Below are positions 43,904 through 51,705 of a DNA stretch of 64,000 bases, piece after piece. Where the stretch lies: the NCBI GenBank assembly GCA_036556905.1, contig DATBIM010000053.1:73335-137334 (forward strand). The letters run 5' to 3'. A program made the position numbers and the translations under genes. The notes under the pieces were generated by a model. It was not told the DNA's origin and ran no database searches. It worked only from the letters and a program-made list of their open reading frames with translations. This DNA is from 40CM-4-69-5 sp036556905. GTDB lineage: Bacteria; Methylomirabilota; Methylomirabilia; Rokubacteriales; CSP1-6. Position 1 is the first letter of the stretch, and each line of letters begins with the position of its first letter.

Positions 43904-44281
43904 ATGCGCACACTGGCGTTGATCGCGCACGACAACAAAAAGGTGGATCTTCTCGCCTGGGCGACCTTCAACCGCGAGACCCTTGGCCGCTTCGGCCTGG
44001 TGGCGACCCGCCACACGGCGCGCGTGCTCCGCGACAAGGTAGGGCTCGAGACCGCAGAGCTGTTGAGCGGTCCCGAGGGAGGTGACGCCCAGATAGCCGC
44101 CCTGATCGCCACCGGGCAGGTGGACGCCGTCTTCTTCTTCGTGGACCCGTTGAGCGCGCTCCCGCACGACCCTGACGTGCGGGCCCTGCTCCGGGTCTGC
44201 AACGTCCACTGTGTGCCACTGGCGACGAACGTAGCGACGGCGGATCACATCATCGCCGGGCTCGGCGCCGAATGCCGGTGA
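43904..44281 (+). CDS. mgsA: Methylglyoxal synthase
   Basis: 125 aa from ATG 43904; an earlier TTG (43862) would add residues the family lacks. TLALIAHDNKKVDLLAW is the family N-terminus with the phosphate-binding His-Asp-x-Lys-Lys; LSGPEGGDAQIAALI and DAVFFFVDPLSALPHDPDV hold the catalytic Asp and the substrate loop. It converts dihydroxyacetone phosphate to methylglyoxal and releases phosphate, a bypass of lower glycolysis when phosphate is short. This fits the phosphate-linked surroundings. Confidence 0.92.
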   Translation: MRTLALIAHDNKKVDLLAWATFNRETLGRFGLVATRHTARVLRDKVGLETAELLSGPEGGDAQIAALIATGQVDAVFFFVDPLSALPHDPDVRALLRVCNVHCVPLATNVATADHIIAGLGAECR

Positions 44282-44292
44282 CCGGGTCGAAC

Positions 44293-44320
44293 GTCACGCG
44301 TTCGTCATCATCGCGTAACA
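44293..44320 (+). promoter_or_regulatory. Pho-box-like triple repeat
   Basis: GTCACG (44293-44298), GTCATC (44304-44309), GTAACA (44315-44320), each 11 bp apart. It ends 44 bp before the GTG of the degenerate ABC protein. AGGATT at 44331 is a weak -10 candidate at the right distance. Confidence 0.6.
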
Positions 44321-44364
44321 CCGCGGCGGCAGGATTCCGGCTGACAGTTGGCCAAGGGGGCCGT

Positions 44365-45072
44365 GTGATCGAAGTGCTCGGAATCGGCATCGCCGACGGC
44401 GCGACCGACTGGCTGATGCGTCGCGTGTGTGCCCGCATCAGCCCGGGCGCCCTGACGCTGGTAGTGTCCCCACGAGCCCAGGGGCGGCGGGCGTTCCTGG
44501 ACGCGCTGGCCGGCCGCCGGGTGCCTCAAGAGGGACGGGTCTGGGTGAACGGGATCCCGGTGACGCGGGAGACCGCGGGCTGGCTCCGCCGGAGGGTCGC
44601 CGAGGTGGAGTTGTCGGCGCCGCTGCTCGAGCACCGGTCGCTGCTCTGGAATACGCTGGCCGTCGCCCCCCGTGGGCTCCGCACGATGCGGGGCTGCATC
44701 CGCCTTCCTCAGCCGGCCGCTCGACGAGCGGCCGCGGCGGCTCTCGAGAGCGTTGAGCTTGGGGGCGACGTCGGCCAGCCCGTGTCTGCTCTGCCCGGGT
44801 GGGGACGCATGCATGTGCGGATCGCGCGCGCGCTCGCGCGCCGCCCGGAATGCCTGCTGGCCCGAGAGGTGGACCTGGCCCTGCCCGCGGAGGAGGCGCA
44901 GGCCGTCCTGACCCTGCTCCGCGGCGTGGCGCGCCGCCTGTCGCTCATGGCCATCGCCAGCGTGGAGGACGAGTGGCTGGCCCATTGTGCCGGTGACCAC
45001 GTGGTCACGCTGGACGGATGTGGCCTGGCCTCCACGGCGTTTGATCGACGCGATTCGGAGATCGGGGCCTAG
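44365..45072 (+). CDS. Degenerate ABC-type ATPase domain protein
   Basis: About 235 aa. It aligns along its length with ABC ATPases (start VIEVLGIGIADGATDW, end HVVTLDGCGL), but every nucleotide-site motif has decayed: Walker A is SPRAQGRRAFLDAL instead of GxxGxGKST; the signature is SALPGWGRMHVRIARAL instead of LSGGQ; Walker B is ECLLAREVDLAL with Asp to Arg; the H-loop His is lost (AIASVEDEW). The frame is clean with strong bases at third positions, so selection seems to keep it. GTG 44365 is preferred because AAGGGGG precedes it; ATG 44272 is possible. It may be a regulatory, non-hydrolysing partner. Confidence 0.75.
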   Translation: MIEVLGIGIADGATDWLMRRVCARISPGALTLVVSPRAQGRRAFLDALAGRRVPQEGRVWVNGIPVTRETAGWLRRRVAEVELSAPLLEHRSLLWNTLAVAPRGLRTMRGCIRLPQPAARRAAAAALESVELGGDVGQPVSALPGWGRMHVRIARALARRPECLLAREVDLALPAEEAQAVLTLLRGVARRLSLMAIASVEDEWLAHCAGDHVVTLDGCGLASTAFDRRDSEIGA

Positions 45073-47129
45073 CCGGAGGCGCGGAGGCCGCCGGCCAACT
45101 CGTACAGCCGTTCCTGGGAGCGGAGCGTGGGCGCGCCGTCGGCTCGGCGACGCTGGGAACTGCCCTCGGCGGTGATGATCCGCGCCTTCACCGTGTCAGC
45201 CAGCTGGATGGCCAGGATCTCGTCGATCTGGCGCTGCAGATCGGTGTCGAGGATCGGAAAGGCAATCTCGACCCGGTGATCGAAGTTGCGGGGCATCCAG
45301 TCCGCCGAGGCCAGCCAGTACTCGGGAATCCCGGCGTTGAGGAAGTAGAAGACCCGAGCGTGCTCCAGATACCGGTCGACGATGGAGATGACCCGGATAC
45401 GCTCGGAGAGGCCGGCCAGGCCCGGGCGCAGACAGCAGATCCCGCGGACGATGAGGTCGATCGTCACGCCGGCCTGGCTCGCCGCGTAGAGCTCGACGAT
45501 GATCTCGGCGTCGACCAGGCTGTTCATCTTGGCCACGATGCGGGCGGGCCGCCCATTCCGCGCATGCTCGGCCTCACGGCGGATGCGGGCCACCAGGCCC
45601 TCCCGCAGCGCGATCGGGGCCACCATCAGGTGGTGGAACAGGCGGGGGCGCGTGTAGCCGGTGAGCAGGTTGAAGAGCTCGGTGAGGTCCTCGCCAATCG
45701 TCTCCCGACAGGTCAGCAGCCCGAGATCGCTGTAGATGCCGCTCGTGCGGAGGTTGTAATTACCGGTGGCCAGGTGACAGTAACGGCGGAGCCCATCATG
45801 CTCCTGCCGGACCACCAGGCAGGCTTTGCAGTGCGTCTTGTAGCCCACCAGCCCATAGACCACGTGCGCGCCGACCTCCTCCAGCGCCCGCGCCCATCGG
45901 ATGTTCGCCTCCTCGTCGAAGCGCGCCTGCAGCTCGACGAGCACCGCGACCTCCTTGCCCTGCTCGGCGGCCAGGGTAAGCGCCTGGGCGATGGGCGAGG
46001 TCGGGCTCACCCGGTAGAGCGTCATCTTGATGGCGAGGACCTTGGGATCCAGGGCCGCCTCTCGGACGAAGCGGGTCACGACCTCGAAGGAGTGGTAGGG
46101 GTGGTGGATCAGGATGTCGCCGGCCCGGATGGCGCCCCAGATGTCGGGGGCGGCCTCGAGGGCGGGCAGGGGGTGGGGCGGCTGCGGGACATCCTTCAGC
46201 CGCGGCAGGTCCACCGCGGCGTAGAGCTGAAAGAGATCGGAGAAGGCCGTGAAGCCCTGACCGGCGAACAGATCGTCCCGGGTCAGCTCCAGCTCTTCCA
46301 CGAGCGTGGCCAGGATGGCCGGCGGCAGATCGGGCTCGTACTGCAGGCGGACCGCGGTGCCCATGCGCCGTTCGCGCAGGCTCTCCTCCACGCTGGTGAG
46401 CAGACTGTCGGCCCGGGCCCGCGGGAGCTGCAGGTCGCCATCGCGGGTCACCCGAATGGCCTGGCAGGCCACGATCTGATAGCCGTGATAGAGCCGCGAC
46501 AGGTGCAGCCGGATGACGTCCTCGAGGAGCATGAAGGCGTACTGCCCCGGCGGGGCCGGCACGGCCACGAACCGCGGCACCCCCGTGGGGATGTGGACCA
46601 CGGCGAGGGTTGTGTGGGGCAAGGGCGAAGGCTCGGCCGGCTGCATCGACGCGACGAGGCAGAGGGCGCGATTGCCCAGGTGCGGGAAGGGATGGCCGGG
46701 ATCGATGGCCAGCGGCGTCACCACGGGGAGCAGCGTCTGCCGAAAATACGTTTCCAGAAACTGCTCCTGTTCCGCGGTGAGGTCTTTGGCCCGAAGCAGG
46801 CTCACGCCCTCCAGGGCCAGCAGCGGCTGCAGCTCGTCGAGGAAGCAGCGGTGCTGCTCCTCCACCAGCGTGTGCACCCGGGCCGAGACGGCAGCCAGCG
46901 TCTCCGCTGGAGTGAGACCGTCGGGACCGGAGGCGGTCTCGCCGGCGTGGATCAGGCGCTTGAGAGAGGCCACCCGGACCATGAAGAACTCGTCGAGGTT
47001 CGCGCTGAAGATGGCCAGAAACTTCACCCGCTCGAGCAGCGGCACCCGGGGATCCTGGGCTTCTTCGAGGACCCGGCGGTTGAACTCCAGCCAGGAGAGC
47101 TCGCGATTGACGAACTGCTCGCGACTCAT
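45069..47129 (-). CDS. ppk1: Polyphosphate kinase 1
   Basis: 686 aa, full length. FVNRELSWLEFNRRVLEEAQD is the N-domain start. KMTLYRVSPTSPIAQAL and VYGLVGYKTHCKACLVVR carry the catalytic phospho-His (H in KTHCK) and its partner residues; GTGNYN-like is ATGNYNLRTSGIYSD. It makes polyphosphate from ATP at the membrane periphery. Convergent with the ABC-like gene (4-bp overlap), and coupled to ppx upstream by a 4-bp overlap. Confidence 0.96.
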   Translation of the reverse strand: MSREQFVNRELSWLEFNRRVLEEAQDPRVPLLERVKFLAIFSANLDEFFMVRVASLKRLIHAGETASGPDGLTPAETLAAVSARVHTLVEEQHRCFLDELQPLLALEGVSLLRAKDLTAEQEQFLETYFRQTLLPVVTPLAIDPGHPFPHLGNRALCLVASMQPAEPSPLPHTTLAVVHIPTGVPRFVAVPAPPGQYAFMLLEDVIRLHLSRLYHGYQIVACQAIRVTRDGDLQLPRARADSLLTSVEESLRERRMGTAVRLQYEPDLPPAILATLVEELELTRDDLFAGQGFTAFSDLFQLYAAVDLPRLKDVPQPPHPLPALEAAPDIWGAIRAGDILIHHPYHSFEVVTRFVREAALDPKVLAIKMTLYRVSPTSPIAQALTLAAEQGKEVAVLVELQARFDEEANIRWARALEEVGAHVVYGLVGYKTHCKACLVVRQEHDGLRRYCHLATGNYNLRTSGIYSDLGLLTCRETIGEDLTELFNLLTGYTRPRLFHHLMVAPIALREGLVARIRREAEHARNGRPARIVAKMNSLVDAEIIVELYAASQAGVTIDLIVRGICCLRPGLAGLSERIRVISIVDRYLEHARVFYFLNAGIPEYWLASADWMPRNFDHRVEIAFPILDTDLQRQIDEILAIQLADTVKARIITAEGSSQRRRADGAPTLRSQERLYELAGGLRASG

Positions 47130-48040
47130 GAGACGGGCGCTCGCCCCGCCGCGACCAGGAGCAGGCCGTCGCGGACGCCGCGCATGCAGACGGTGAGGGC
47201 GGGATAGTCTCCGGAGAGCATCAGCTCCTCGACGATCAGCGCGCCGGCCACGATGATGTCGGCGCGCTCGGCCTTGAGGCCAGGCACCCGCCGCCGCTTG
47301 CGCAGGGGCAGGGCTTCGAGCCGGGCCCGGATCCGGGTGATGTCGTGCCGGCTGAGCCTGAGACCGTGACGCTCCCGGCGATGCCGACCGCTGAGGTGGA
47401 TCGCCGCCAGGGCCCGCACGGTGCCGCCAAGCCCGACCAGGGTGGACCCCGGCTCCACGGGCGGTGACGCGGCGGCGAGCTGCTGACGGATCTCGTCGCG
47501 CAGCCTGGTGAGCTCTTGCCGGCGGGGCGGGTCATGGCGGAGAAAACGTCTCGTCGTGCGGACGACCCCCAGGGGGAAGCTGACGGCGGCGTGGGGAAGG
47601 CCGTCCCGCACGTGGGTGAGCTGCAGGCTGCCCCCGCCGAGATCCATGACGACTCCGGCCCGGAAGCGCAGGCTCTCGAGCGCTGCCAGCGCCCCGAGGC
47701 GGGCTTCTTCGCAGCCGCTGAGCACGGCGACTTCCACACCGTGGCGGCGGCGTAGCGGCTCGAGCAGCCGATCCCGATTGCCCGCGTCGCGCACCGCCGA
47801 GGTCGCAATCGCCAGAACGCGGAGGGGCTGCCCGTTGCGCACCACGCGCAGGAAGCGGCGCACGGCGTCGAGCGTGTCGGCGATCGCTTGCCGCGGCAAG
47901 CGGCCGGATCGGCCACCGCCGAGCCGGGTCTGGGCTCGCGCCTCGCGCAATATGCGTATGTGGCGGCCGGGACCGAGCTCGGCGAGCAGAAGCCGGACGG
48001 CGTTGGAGCCTAGGTCGACGAGCGCGACCTGCCCGGGCAT
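47126..48040 (-). CDS. ppx: Ppx/GppA-family exopolyphosphatase
   Basis: 304 aa from ATG 48040 (a TTG at 48076 would add a short untypical tail). VALVDLGSNAVRLLLAE is the phosphate-1 motif; IATSAVRDAGNRDRLLEPL and VVMDLGGGSLQLTHV are phosphate-2 and connect motifs; VGLGGTVRALAAI follows. It cleaves terminal phosphate from polyphosphate or converts pppGpp; the short length (no C-terminal HD domain) is like the compact Ppx group. It is co-transcribed with ppk1, so synthesis and breakdown are set together. Confidence 0.92.
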   Translation of the reverse strand: MPGQVALVDLGSNAVRLLLAELGPGRHIRILREARAQTRLGGGRSGRLPRQAIADTLDAVRRFLRVVRNGQPLRVLAIATSAVRDAGNRDRLLEPLRRRHGVEVAVLSGCEEARLGALAALESLRFRAGVVMDLGGGSLQLTHVRDGLPHAAVSFPLGVVRTTRRFLRHDPPRRQELTRLRDEIRQQLAAASPPVEPGSTLVGLGGTVRALAAIHLSGRHRRERHGLRLSRHDITRIRARLEALPLRKRRRVPGLKAERADIIVAGALIVEELMLSGDYPALTVCMRGVRDGLLLVAAGRAPVS

Positions 48041-48075
48041 GCCCCTGAGTGTCGGAGCCGGCTCGGGGGCGGTCA

Positions 48076-48092
48076 AATCACAAAGCTGTTAC
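48076..48092 (-). promoter_or_regulatory. Weak Pho-box-like repeat before ppx-ppk
   Basis: On the minus strand GTAACA (48092-48087) is followed 11 bp later by GTGATT (48081-48076), 36 bp before the ppx ATG. Only two repeats, the second poor, and no clear -10. Confidence 0.3.
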
Positions 48093-48099
48093 AGCCTTG

Positions 48100-48140
48100 A
48101 TATCCACCGCTATCCACAGGCTTATGCGCAGCTATCCCCA
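48100..48140. repeat. Cluster of TATCCAC-like boxes
   Basis: ATATCCACC (48100-48108), CTATCCACA (48110-48118) and CTATCCCCA (48132-48140) lie 10 and 22 bp apart, close to whole helical turns. The middle one differs from the DnaA box TTATCCACA at one base. They are in the most A/T-rich patch of the window, between ppx and the PHP gene. A DnaA-type or other direct-repeat operator is possible. Confidence 0.4.
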
Positions 48141-48144
48141 GCAA

Positions 48145-48189
48145 CACAATATTTGCGGTGTCGTAATGCTGGAGTAACAAGATATTGTG
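48145..48189. repeat. Inverted repeat flanking the Pho box of the GAK operon
   Basis: CACAATAT (48145-48152) and its inverse ATATTGTG (48182-48189) enclose the GTAATG/GTAACA repeats. The 8-bp arms are perfect. It may be a second operator or an AT-rich transcript hairpin. Confidence 0.4.
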
Positions 48190-48196
48190 GTACAGT
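48163..48196 (+). promoter_or_regulatory. Pho-dependent promoter of the PHP-GAK operon
   Basis: GTAATG (48163-48168) and GTAACA (48174-48179) have an 11-bp period. TACAGT (48191-48196) lies 11 bp after the second repeat, the distance expected for a -10 when PhoB replaces a -35. The mRNA would begin near 48203 and have a leader of about 100 nt. Confidence 0.55.
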
Positions 48197-48300
48197 GCCG
48201 CAGAATACAGCTCAAACGGATTGCGCGTTGAATAGCAAAGAGTTGGGTCCGGTGAATTGCGGTGGAGGACCGTGGAAAGAAGCATGAGAGGAGGCGCCGG

Positions 48301-49083
48301 TTGAGGCGGATCGATACCCATACGCACCCCAAGATGTCCAAACACTTTCTCTTCGACTCCCGATCGCTCGATCGTATGGAACAGATGGCGCTCAAGATCG
48401 GGCTCGACGGCGTGGCGGTGACCGAGCACTTCCACGGCGTGGGCTTCTGGACGATCTACGATCACTTGCAGGCGACCCATCCGTACGAATACGGGTTGTT
48501 CTGGACGGGCCGACTGGCCTTGATCCCCGGGGCCGAGATCAACATCCGGGAAGGCGCCCACATCATCGTGCTCGGCGATGTGAGTGAGCTGCGTCGGCTC
48601 GACCGGGCGTTTCCGACTCCCCTGTCCCACGGCTATGAGCCAACGCTTCGGGAGTTTCTCGACGTCACCGACGACTTCGACGTCGTGCGGGTGGGCGCCC
48701 ACATGTTTCGTCTCGGCAAAGAGCTGGGGAAATTCACCGCTGCCGACCTGCGGCGACTGCACGCGTTGGAGGTCAATGGCAAGGACTTCGGCACCGAAGT
48801 GATGTTGCTCGCCCAAGCGCGCGCCCTCGGCCTGCCCATCGTCGCGGGAAGCGACGCTCACCACTGGCTCCAGCTCGGCGTCCGCCACACACTCGTCCAC
48901 ACCGACGAGCTCACTCTGCGCTCCGTGCTCAAGGGAGTGAGAGAGGGCTTGACGGGGTTTGCGACGCGCCCCTATACTCCGCCCCGCGTCAAGGCCGCCA
49001 AGACCCTGAAAACTATTACGAAAATGTTACGAAAGTATTACGGCGGTCGCGCGGTGTCGGCAGCCACGTCGCTCGGCCGGTAG
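48301..49083 (+). CDS. PHP-domain metal-dependent hydrolase
   Basis: 260 aa from TTG 48301, chosen because GAGGAGG lies 6 nt before it; GTG 48262 is an alternative. PHP metal ligands appear in order: RIDTHTHPK, VTEHFHGVG, PGAEINIREG, RVGAHMFRL, VAGSDAHHWLQLG. The set of His/Asp/Glu is complete, so a phosphoesterase acting on a phosphomonoester or phosphodiester is likely. Lys-rich C-terminus (KTLKTITKMLRKYYGG). It is the first gene of the GAK-type operon and sits behind a Pho-box promoter, which fits phosphate release; the substrate is unknown. Confidence 0.85.
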   Translation: MRRIDTHTHPKMSKHFLFDSRSLDRMEQMALKIGLDGVAVTEHFHGVGFWTIYDHLQATHPYEYGLFWTGRLALIPGAEINIREGAHIIVLGDVSELRRLDRAFPTPLSHGYEPTLREFLDVTDDFDVVRVGAHMFRLGKELGKFTAADLRRLHALEVNGKDFGTEVMLLAQARALGLPIVAGSDAHHWLQLGVRHTLVHTDELTLRSVLKGVREGLTGFATRPYTPPRVKAAKTLKTITKMLRKYYGGRAVSAATSLGR

Positions 49084-49175
49084 CAAAGCCGACGCACTGA
49101 TCCCGAGCGCATCGCCGGCGGGTCCTCCGTCGGGCGACGGCCTGCGCCATCGGCGCTAGGCGGGTGGAGGGACGG

Positions 49176-49487
49176 GTGACAGGCGGCATTCCAGTGCGGT
49201 TCCGCGGGCGAGCCCGCCGGGACGCTGCAGCGTTCTACCTCTCGCAGCTCGCCAAGGGAGTTCTGTCGGGAGAGTTGGCGGTGGTGTCGGGTGAACAGGC
49301 CACATCGCTGGTAACCACCGAGTATCTGCTGCTGGACATCGAGGTGAAACAGAAGAAGCGGGCGAACCACGTCGCGATGAAGCTCCGCTGGCCGCGCCGG
49401 CCGCTCATTCGGGCTGGCGGAAAGTTTCGCTCGTCTGAGGCGGCCGCCGGGAACACTCACGAAGGGGGAGGGGATGGGGAATCGTGA
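49176..49487 (+). CDS. Amphi-Trp domain protein 1
   Basis: 103 aa from GTG 49176, which has GGAGGG just upstream; GTG 49164 is possible. AFYLSQLAKGVLSGELAVVSG, then LLLDIEVKQKKRANHVAMKLRWPRR: a helix followed by strands of alternating polarity ending in a Trp, the plan of the amphi-Trp family. The tail after the domain is Gly/Glu-rich. It diverges most from the other two copies. Function of the domain is unknown; it occurs with the ATP-grasp and HprK-related genes found downstream. It overlaps the next gene by 14 bp. Confidence 0.75.
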   Translation: MTGGIPVRFRGRARRDAAAFYLSQLAKGVLSGELAVVSGEQATSLVTTEYLLLDIEVKQKKRANHVAMKLRWPRRPLIRAGGKFRSSEAAAGNTHEGGGDGES

Positions 49488-49725
49488 CGCGTTCGAGTTC
49501 GAGGGCATGGCGACACCGGGCGAGGCGGCCGACGCGCTGAACAGGATCGCCGAGGGGATCCGGGCCCGGTCGCTGTCGCTCTCCATGGGGGACGACGACA
49601 TCGTGGTCTATCCCGACGGGGATCTATCGATGGAGATCGAGGCCAGCGACAAGAAGGGCAAGGCCAAGATCGAGATCGCCATCGCCTGGAAGCGCCGCTC
49701 ACAGGGTGATGACGAGGACGAGTGA
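49474..49725 (+). CDS. Amphi-Trp domain protein 2
   Basis: 83 aa. FEFEGMATPGEAADALNRIAE is the helix, IVVYPDGDLSMEIEASDKKGK the middle strands and IEIAIAWKRRS the final strand with the conserved Trp. Ends in an acidic tail (GDDEDE). GAGGGGGAGG before ATG 49474 is a strong ribosome binding site. It is the smallest of the three tandem copies and the most complete match to a single amphi-Trp unit. Confidence 0.82.
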   Translation: MGNRDAFEFEGMATPGEAADALNRIAEGIRARSLSLSMGDDDIVVYPDGDLSMEIEASDKKGKAKIEIAIAWKRRSQGDDEDE

Positions 49726-49741
49726 GCGCTGAGGAGGAGCC

Positions 49742-50074
49742 ATGGCCAAGGATCGCTTCGAATTCGCCCGTATCGCCTCCCCGGAGGAGGTCGCCGAATA
49801 CCTCACCTCCCTGGCCGTCGGGCTCAAGCGCGGCGACGTGAGCCTGGAGTCTGGAGACCGGAGTTTGCGGCTCAATCCCGGCTCCGAGGTGAAGCTCGAG
49901 TTGAAGGTCGGCCAGAAGGACCGCAAGGGCAAGATCGAGCTTCAGATCGGCTGGAAACGGCCGGCCGGCGCCCGCGCGGGCGACCTGCGGGTCGCTGTCG
50001 GCCCGCGCCCGACAGAATCACGCCCGACAGAACCCAGCCCGCCGTCTCGGCGCCCCGCCCGCCGCACCGCCTAG
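49742..50074 (+). CDS. Amphi-Trp domain protein 3
   Basis: 110 aa. FEFARIASPEEVAEYLTSLAV, then RLNPGSEVKLELKVGQKDRKG and IELQIGWKRP, the same fold as copy 2 with clear residue similarity (FEF, ASPEE/ATPGE, WKR). A Pro/Arg/Thr-rich tail (PRPTESRPTEPSPPSRRPA) follows and may be disordered. GAGGAGG at 49731-49737 sets the ATG. Copies 2 and 3 look like a local duplication. Confidence 0.82.
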   Translation: MAKDRFEFARIASPEEVAEYLTSLAVGLKRGDVSLESGDRSLRLNPGSEVKLELKVGQKDRKGKIELQIGWKRPAGARAGDLRVAVGPRPTESRPTEPSPPSRRPARRTA

Positions 50075-50091
50075 ACAGCGGTTGCCGGACG

Positions 50092-51705
50092 ATGGGTACC
50101 GTCCTGTTCGAGGACCTCGGGTCGGATCTCGCCCGCATGGCGAGGCTGGTGCAGTCGCAGCTCGTCGCCGCGATGACCGCCTTCTTCCGGCGCGACACCG
50201 CCCTGGCCGGCAAGGTGATCGGCAAGGACGATCACGTCGACAATCTCTTCGGCTTCATCGAGGAAAAGTGCTTCGAGCGCATCGCCGGCGAGCCCCCGGA
50301 TAGCGCGCGATCGCGACGGCTGCGGGGCGTCTTCCGGGCGGCCCTGAGCCTCGAGAAGCTGGGCGACTACGCCGTGAGCATCGCCGAGCAGGCGGTGCAC
50401 GCCTCCCGCCTGCCGCCGCGGCCGGCGCCCTTCGACCTGACCGGCCCCACGCGGGTGGCCCTGGCCGCCCTCGACGAGGTCATCACCGCCTTCACTGACG
50501 CCAGCGCCGAGAAAGCCAAGCACGCCTGTCGTTGCGAGGTGGAGCTCGATCGGCAGTACCGGACGGCCCTGGCCGAAGCCTTTCAGCGGCTCGGCCGCGG
50601 TGAGGATCCGGCGTTCGTCGTCACCCATCTCTTCGTCGCGAAATTTCTCGAGCGGGTCGGTGACTCCATCCTGAACATCGGCGAGACCACGCTCTTCATT
50701 CTCACCGGCCAGCGACTCAAGCTCCACCAATACCTGCATCTCGAGGAGATGGTGGGCCCGGTAATCGCGACCCCCCAGGACCCGGTCGCCCTCGACGTCC
50801 GCCACATCTGGGGCGGCATCAGCGGCGCGCTGGTCAGTCGCCTGTCAGTGGCCGGGAGCAGCCCGCTCATCTGGAAGGAGGGGAGCGAGGGGAAGATCGA
50901 CGAGGAGATCCGCCAGCTGCGGGAGTGGGACCGCATCGTGCCCGGCGTCGTGCCTGCGGTCAAGGCGGAGTATCACCACGAGGGCCGCGAGTCGTTCCTG
51001 GGACAGTTCCTGGACGGCATCCTGCTCCGTGACATCTACCTCACGCGGCCCTGGAAAGACAAGCTGCGGGCCACCCGGGCCCTGCTGGAAACGGTCCGCG
51101 ACGTGTGGCTGGCCACCGTGCGCGAGGAACGCCCTCGCGTGGACTACGTCCACCAGATTCGCGAGCGCCTGCCCGAGCTCTACACGATGCACCCCGAGCT
51201 GGCCGCGCTCCGCGGCGGCGAGACGCGGATCTTCGGCATCGCGCATCCCTCGCTGGAGGTGCTGCTGGAGCACATGAGCCAGGCCGAGGCCGACCTGGCC
51301 CCTCCCGTCACCGTCCGCGTGCACGGGGACTTCAACACCAATAACCTCGTGTGGAACGAGCACGACGAGCGTGTGCACTTCATCGACGTCCACCGCAGCG
51401 GGGATGGCGACTATCTTCAAGATATTGGGGTGTTGCTGATGTCCAACACCCGTACCCCGATCGAGGACCCGCGTGTAGTCGGTGAGCTCGAGCGGGTGAA
51501 CCGGCTGGTGGAGGACTTCGCCGGCGAGTTTGCCCGGCGGATTGGCGATGAGTGGTACGGCGCGCGGCTCACGCTCTCCCAGGCGCGATCCCACATCACG
51601 TCGGCGCGGCTCGTGACCGATCCCGCGTTTGCCCGTGATCTCTATCTCAAGGGCGTGCGGCTGCTCGAGCGGGCCGTCGAGCTGGGTGGATGCGTGTCGC
51701 GGTGA
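50092..51705 (+). CDS. PhoU-domain / aminoglycoside-phosphotransferase-like kinase fusion
   Basis: 537 aa. Residues 1-225 are PhoU-like helical repeats (AMTAFFRRDTALAGKVIGKD, LSLEKLGDYAVSIAEQAV, VAKFLERVGDSILNIGETTLF). From about 235 on is a kinase of the APH/choline-kinase superfamily: SPLIWKEGSEGKIDEEI (ATP Lys and partner Glu), VRVHGDFNTNNLVWN (catalytic HGDxNxxN) and VHFIDVHRSGDGDYLQDIG (metal-binding Asp). Key residues are present. The fusion suggests a phosphate-sensing small-molecule or protein kinase. It overlaps the ATP-grasp gene by 16 bp. The substrate is unknown. Confidence 0.85.
   Translation: MGTVLFEDLGSDLARMARLVQSQLVAAMTAFFRRDTALAGKVIGKDDHVDNLFGFIEEKCFERIAGEPPDSARSRRLRGVFRAALSLEKLGDYAVSIAEQAVHASRLPPRPAPFDLTGPTRVALAALDEVITAFTDASAEKAKHACRCEVELDRQYRTALAEAFQRLGRGEDPAFVVTHLFVAKFLERVGDSILNIGETTLFILTGQRLKLHQYLHLEEMVGPVIATPQDPVALDVRHIWGGISGALVSRLSVAGSSPLIWKEGSEGKIDEEIRQLREWDRIVPGVVPAVKAEYHHEGRESFLGQFLDGILLRDIYLTRPWKDKLRATRALLETVRDVWLATVREERPRVDYVHQIRERLPELYTMHPELAALRGGETRIFGIAHPSLEVLLEHMSQAEADLAPPVTVRVHGDFNTNNLVWNEHDERVHFIDVHRSGDGDYLQDIGVLLMSNTRTPIEDPRVVGELERVNRLVEDFAGEFARRIGDEWYGARLTLSQARSHITSARLVTDPAFARDLYLKGVRLLERAVELGGCVSR

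Noticed and set aside
48100..48140. Chromosome replication origin
   Set aside because: The three DnaA-like boxes are too few, and no dnaA, dnaN, gidA or parAB gene is near.
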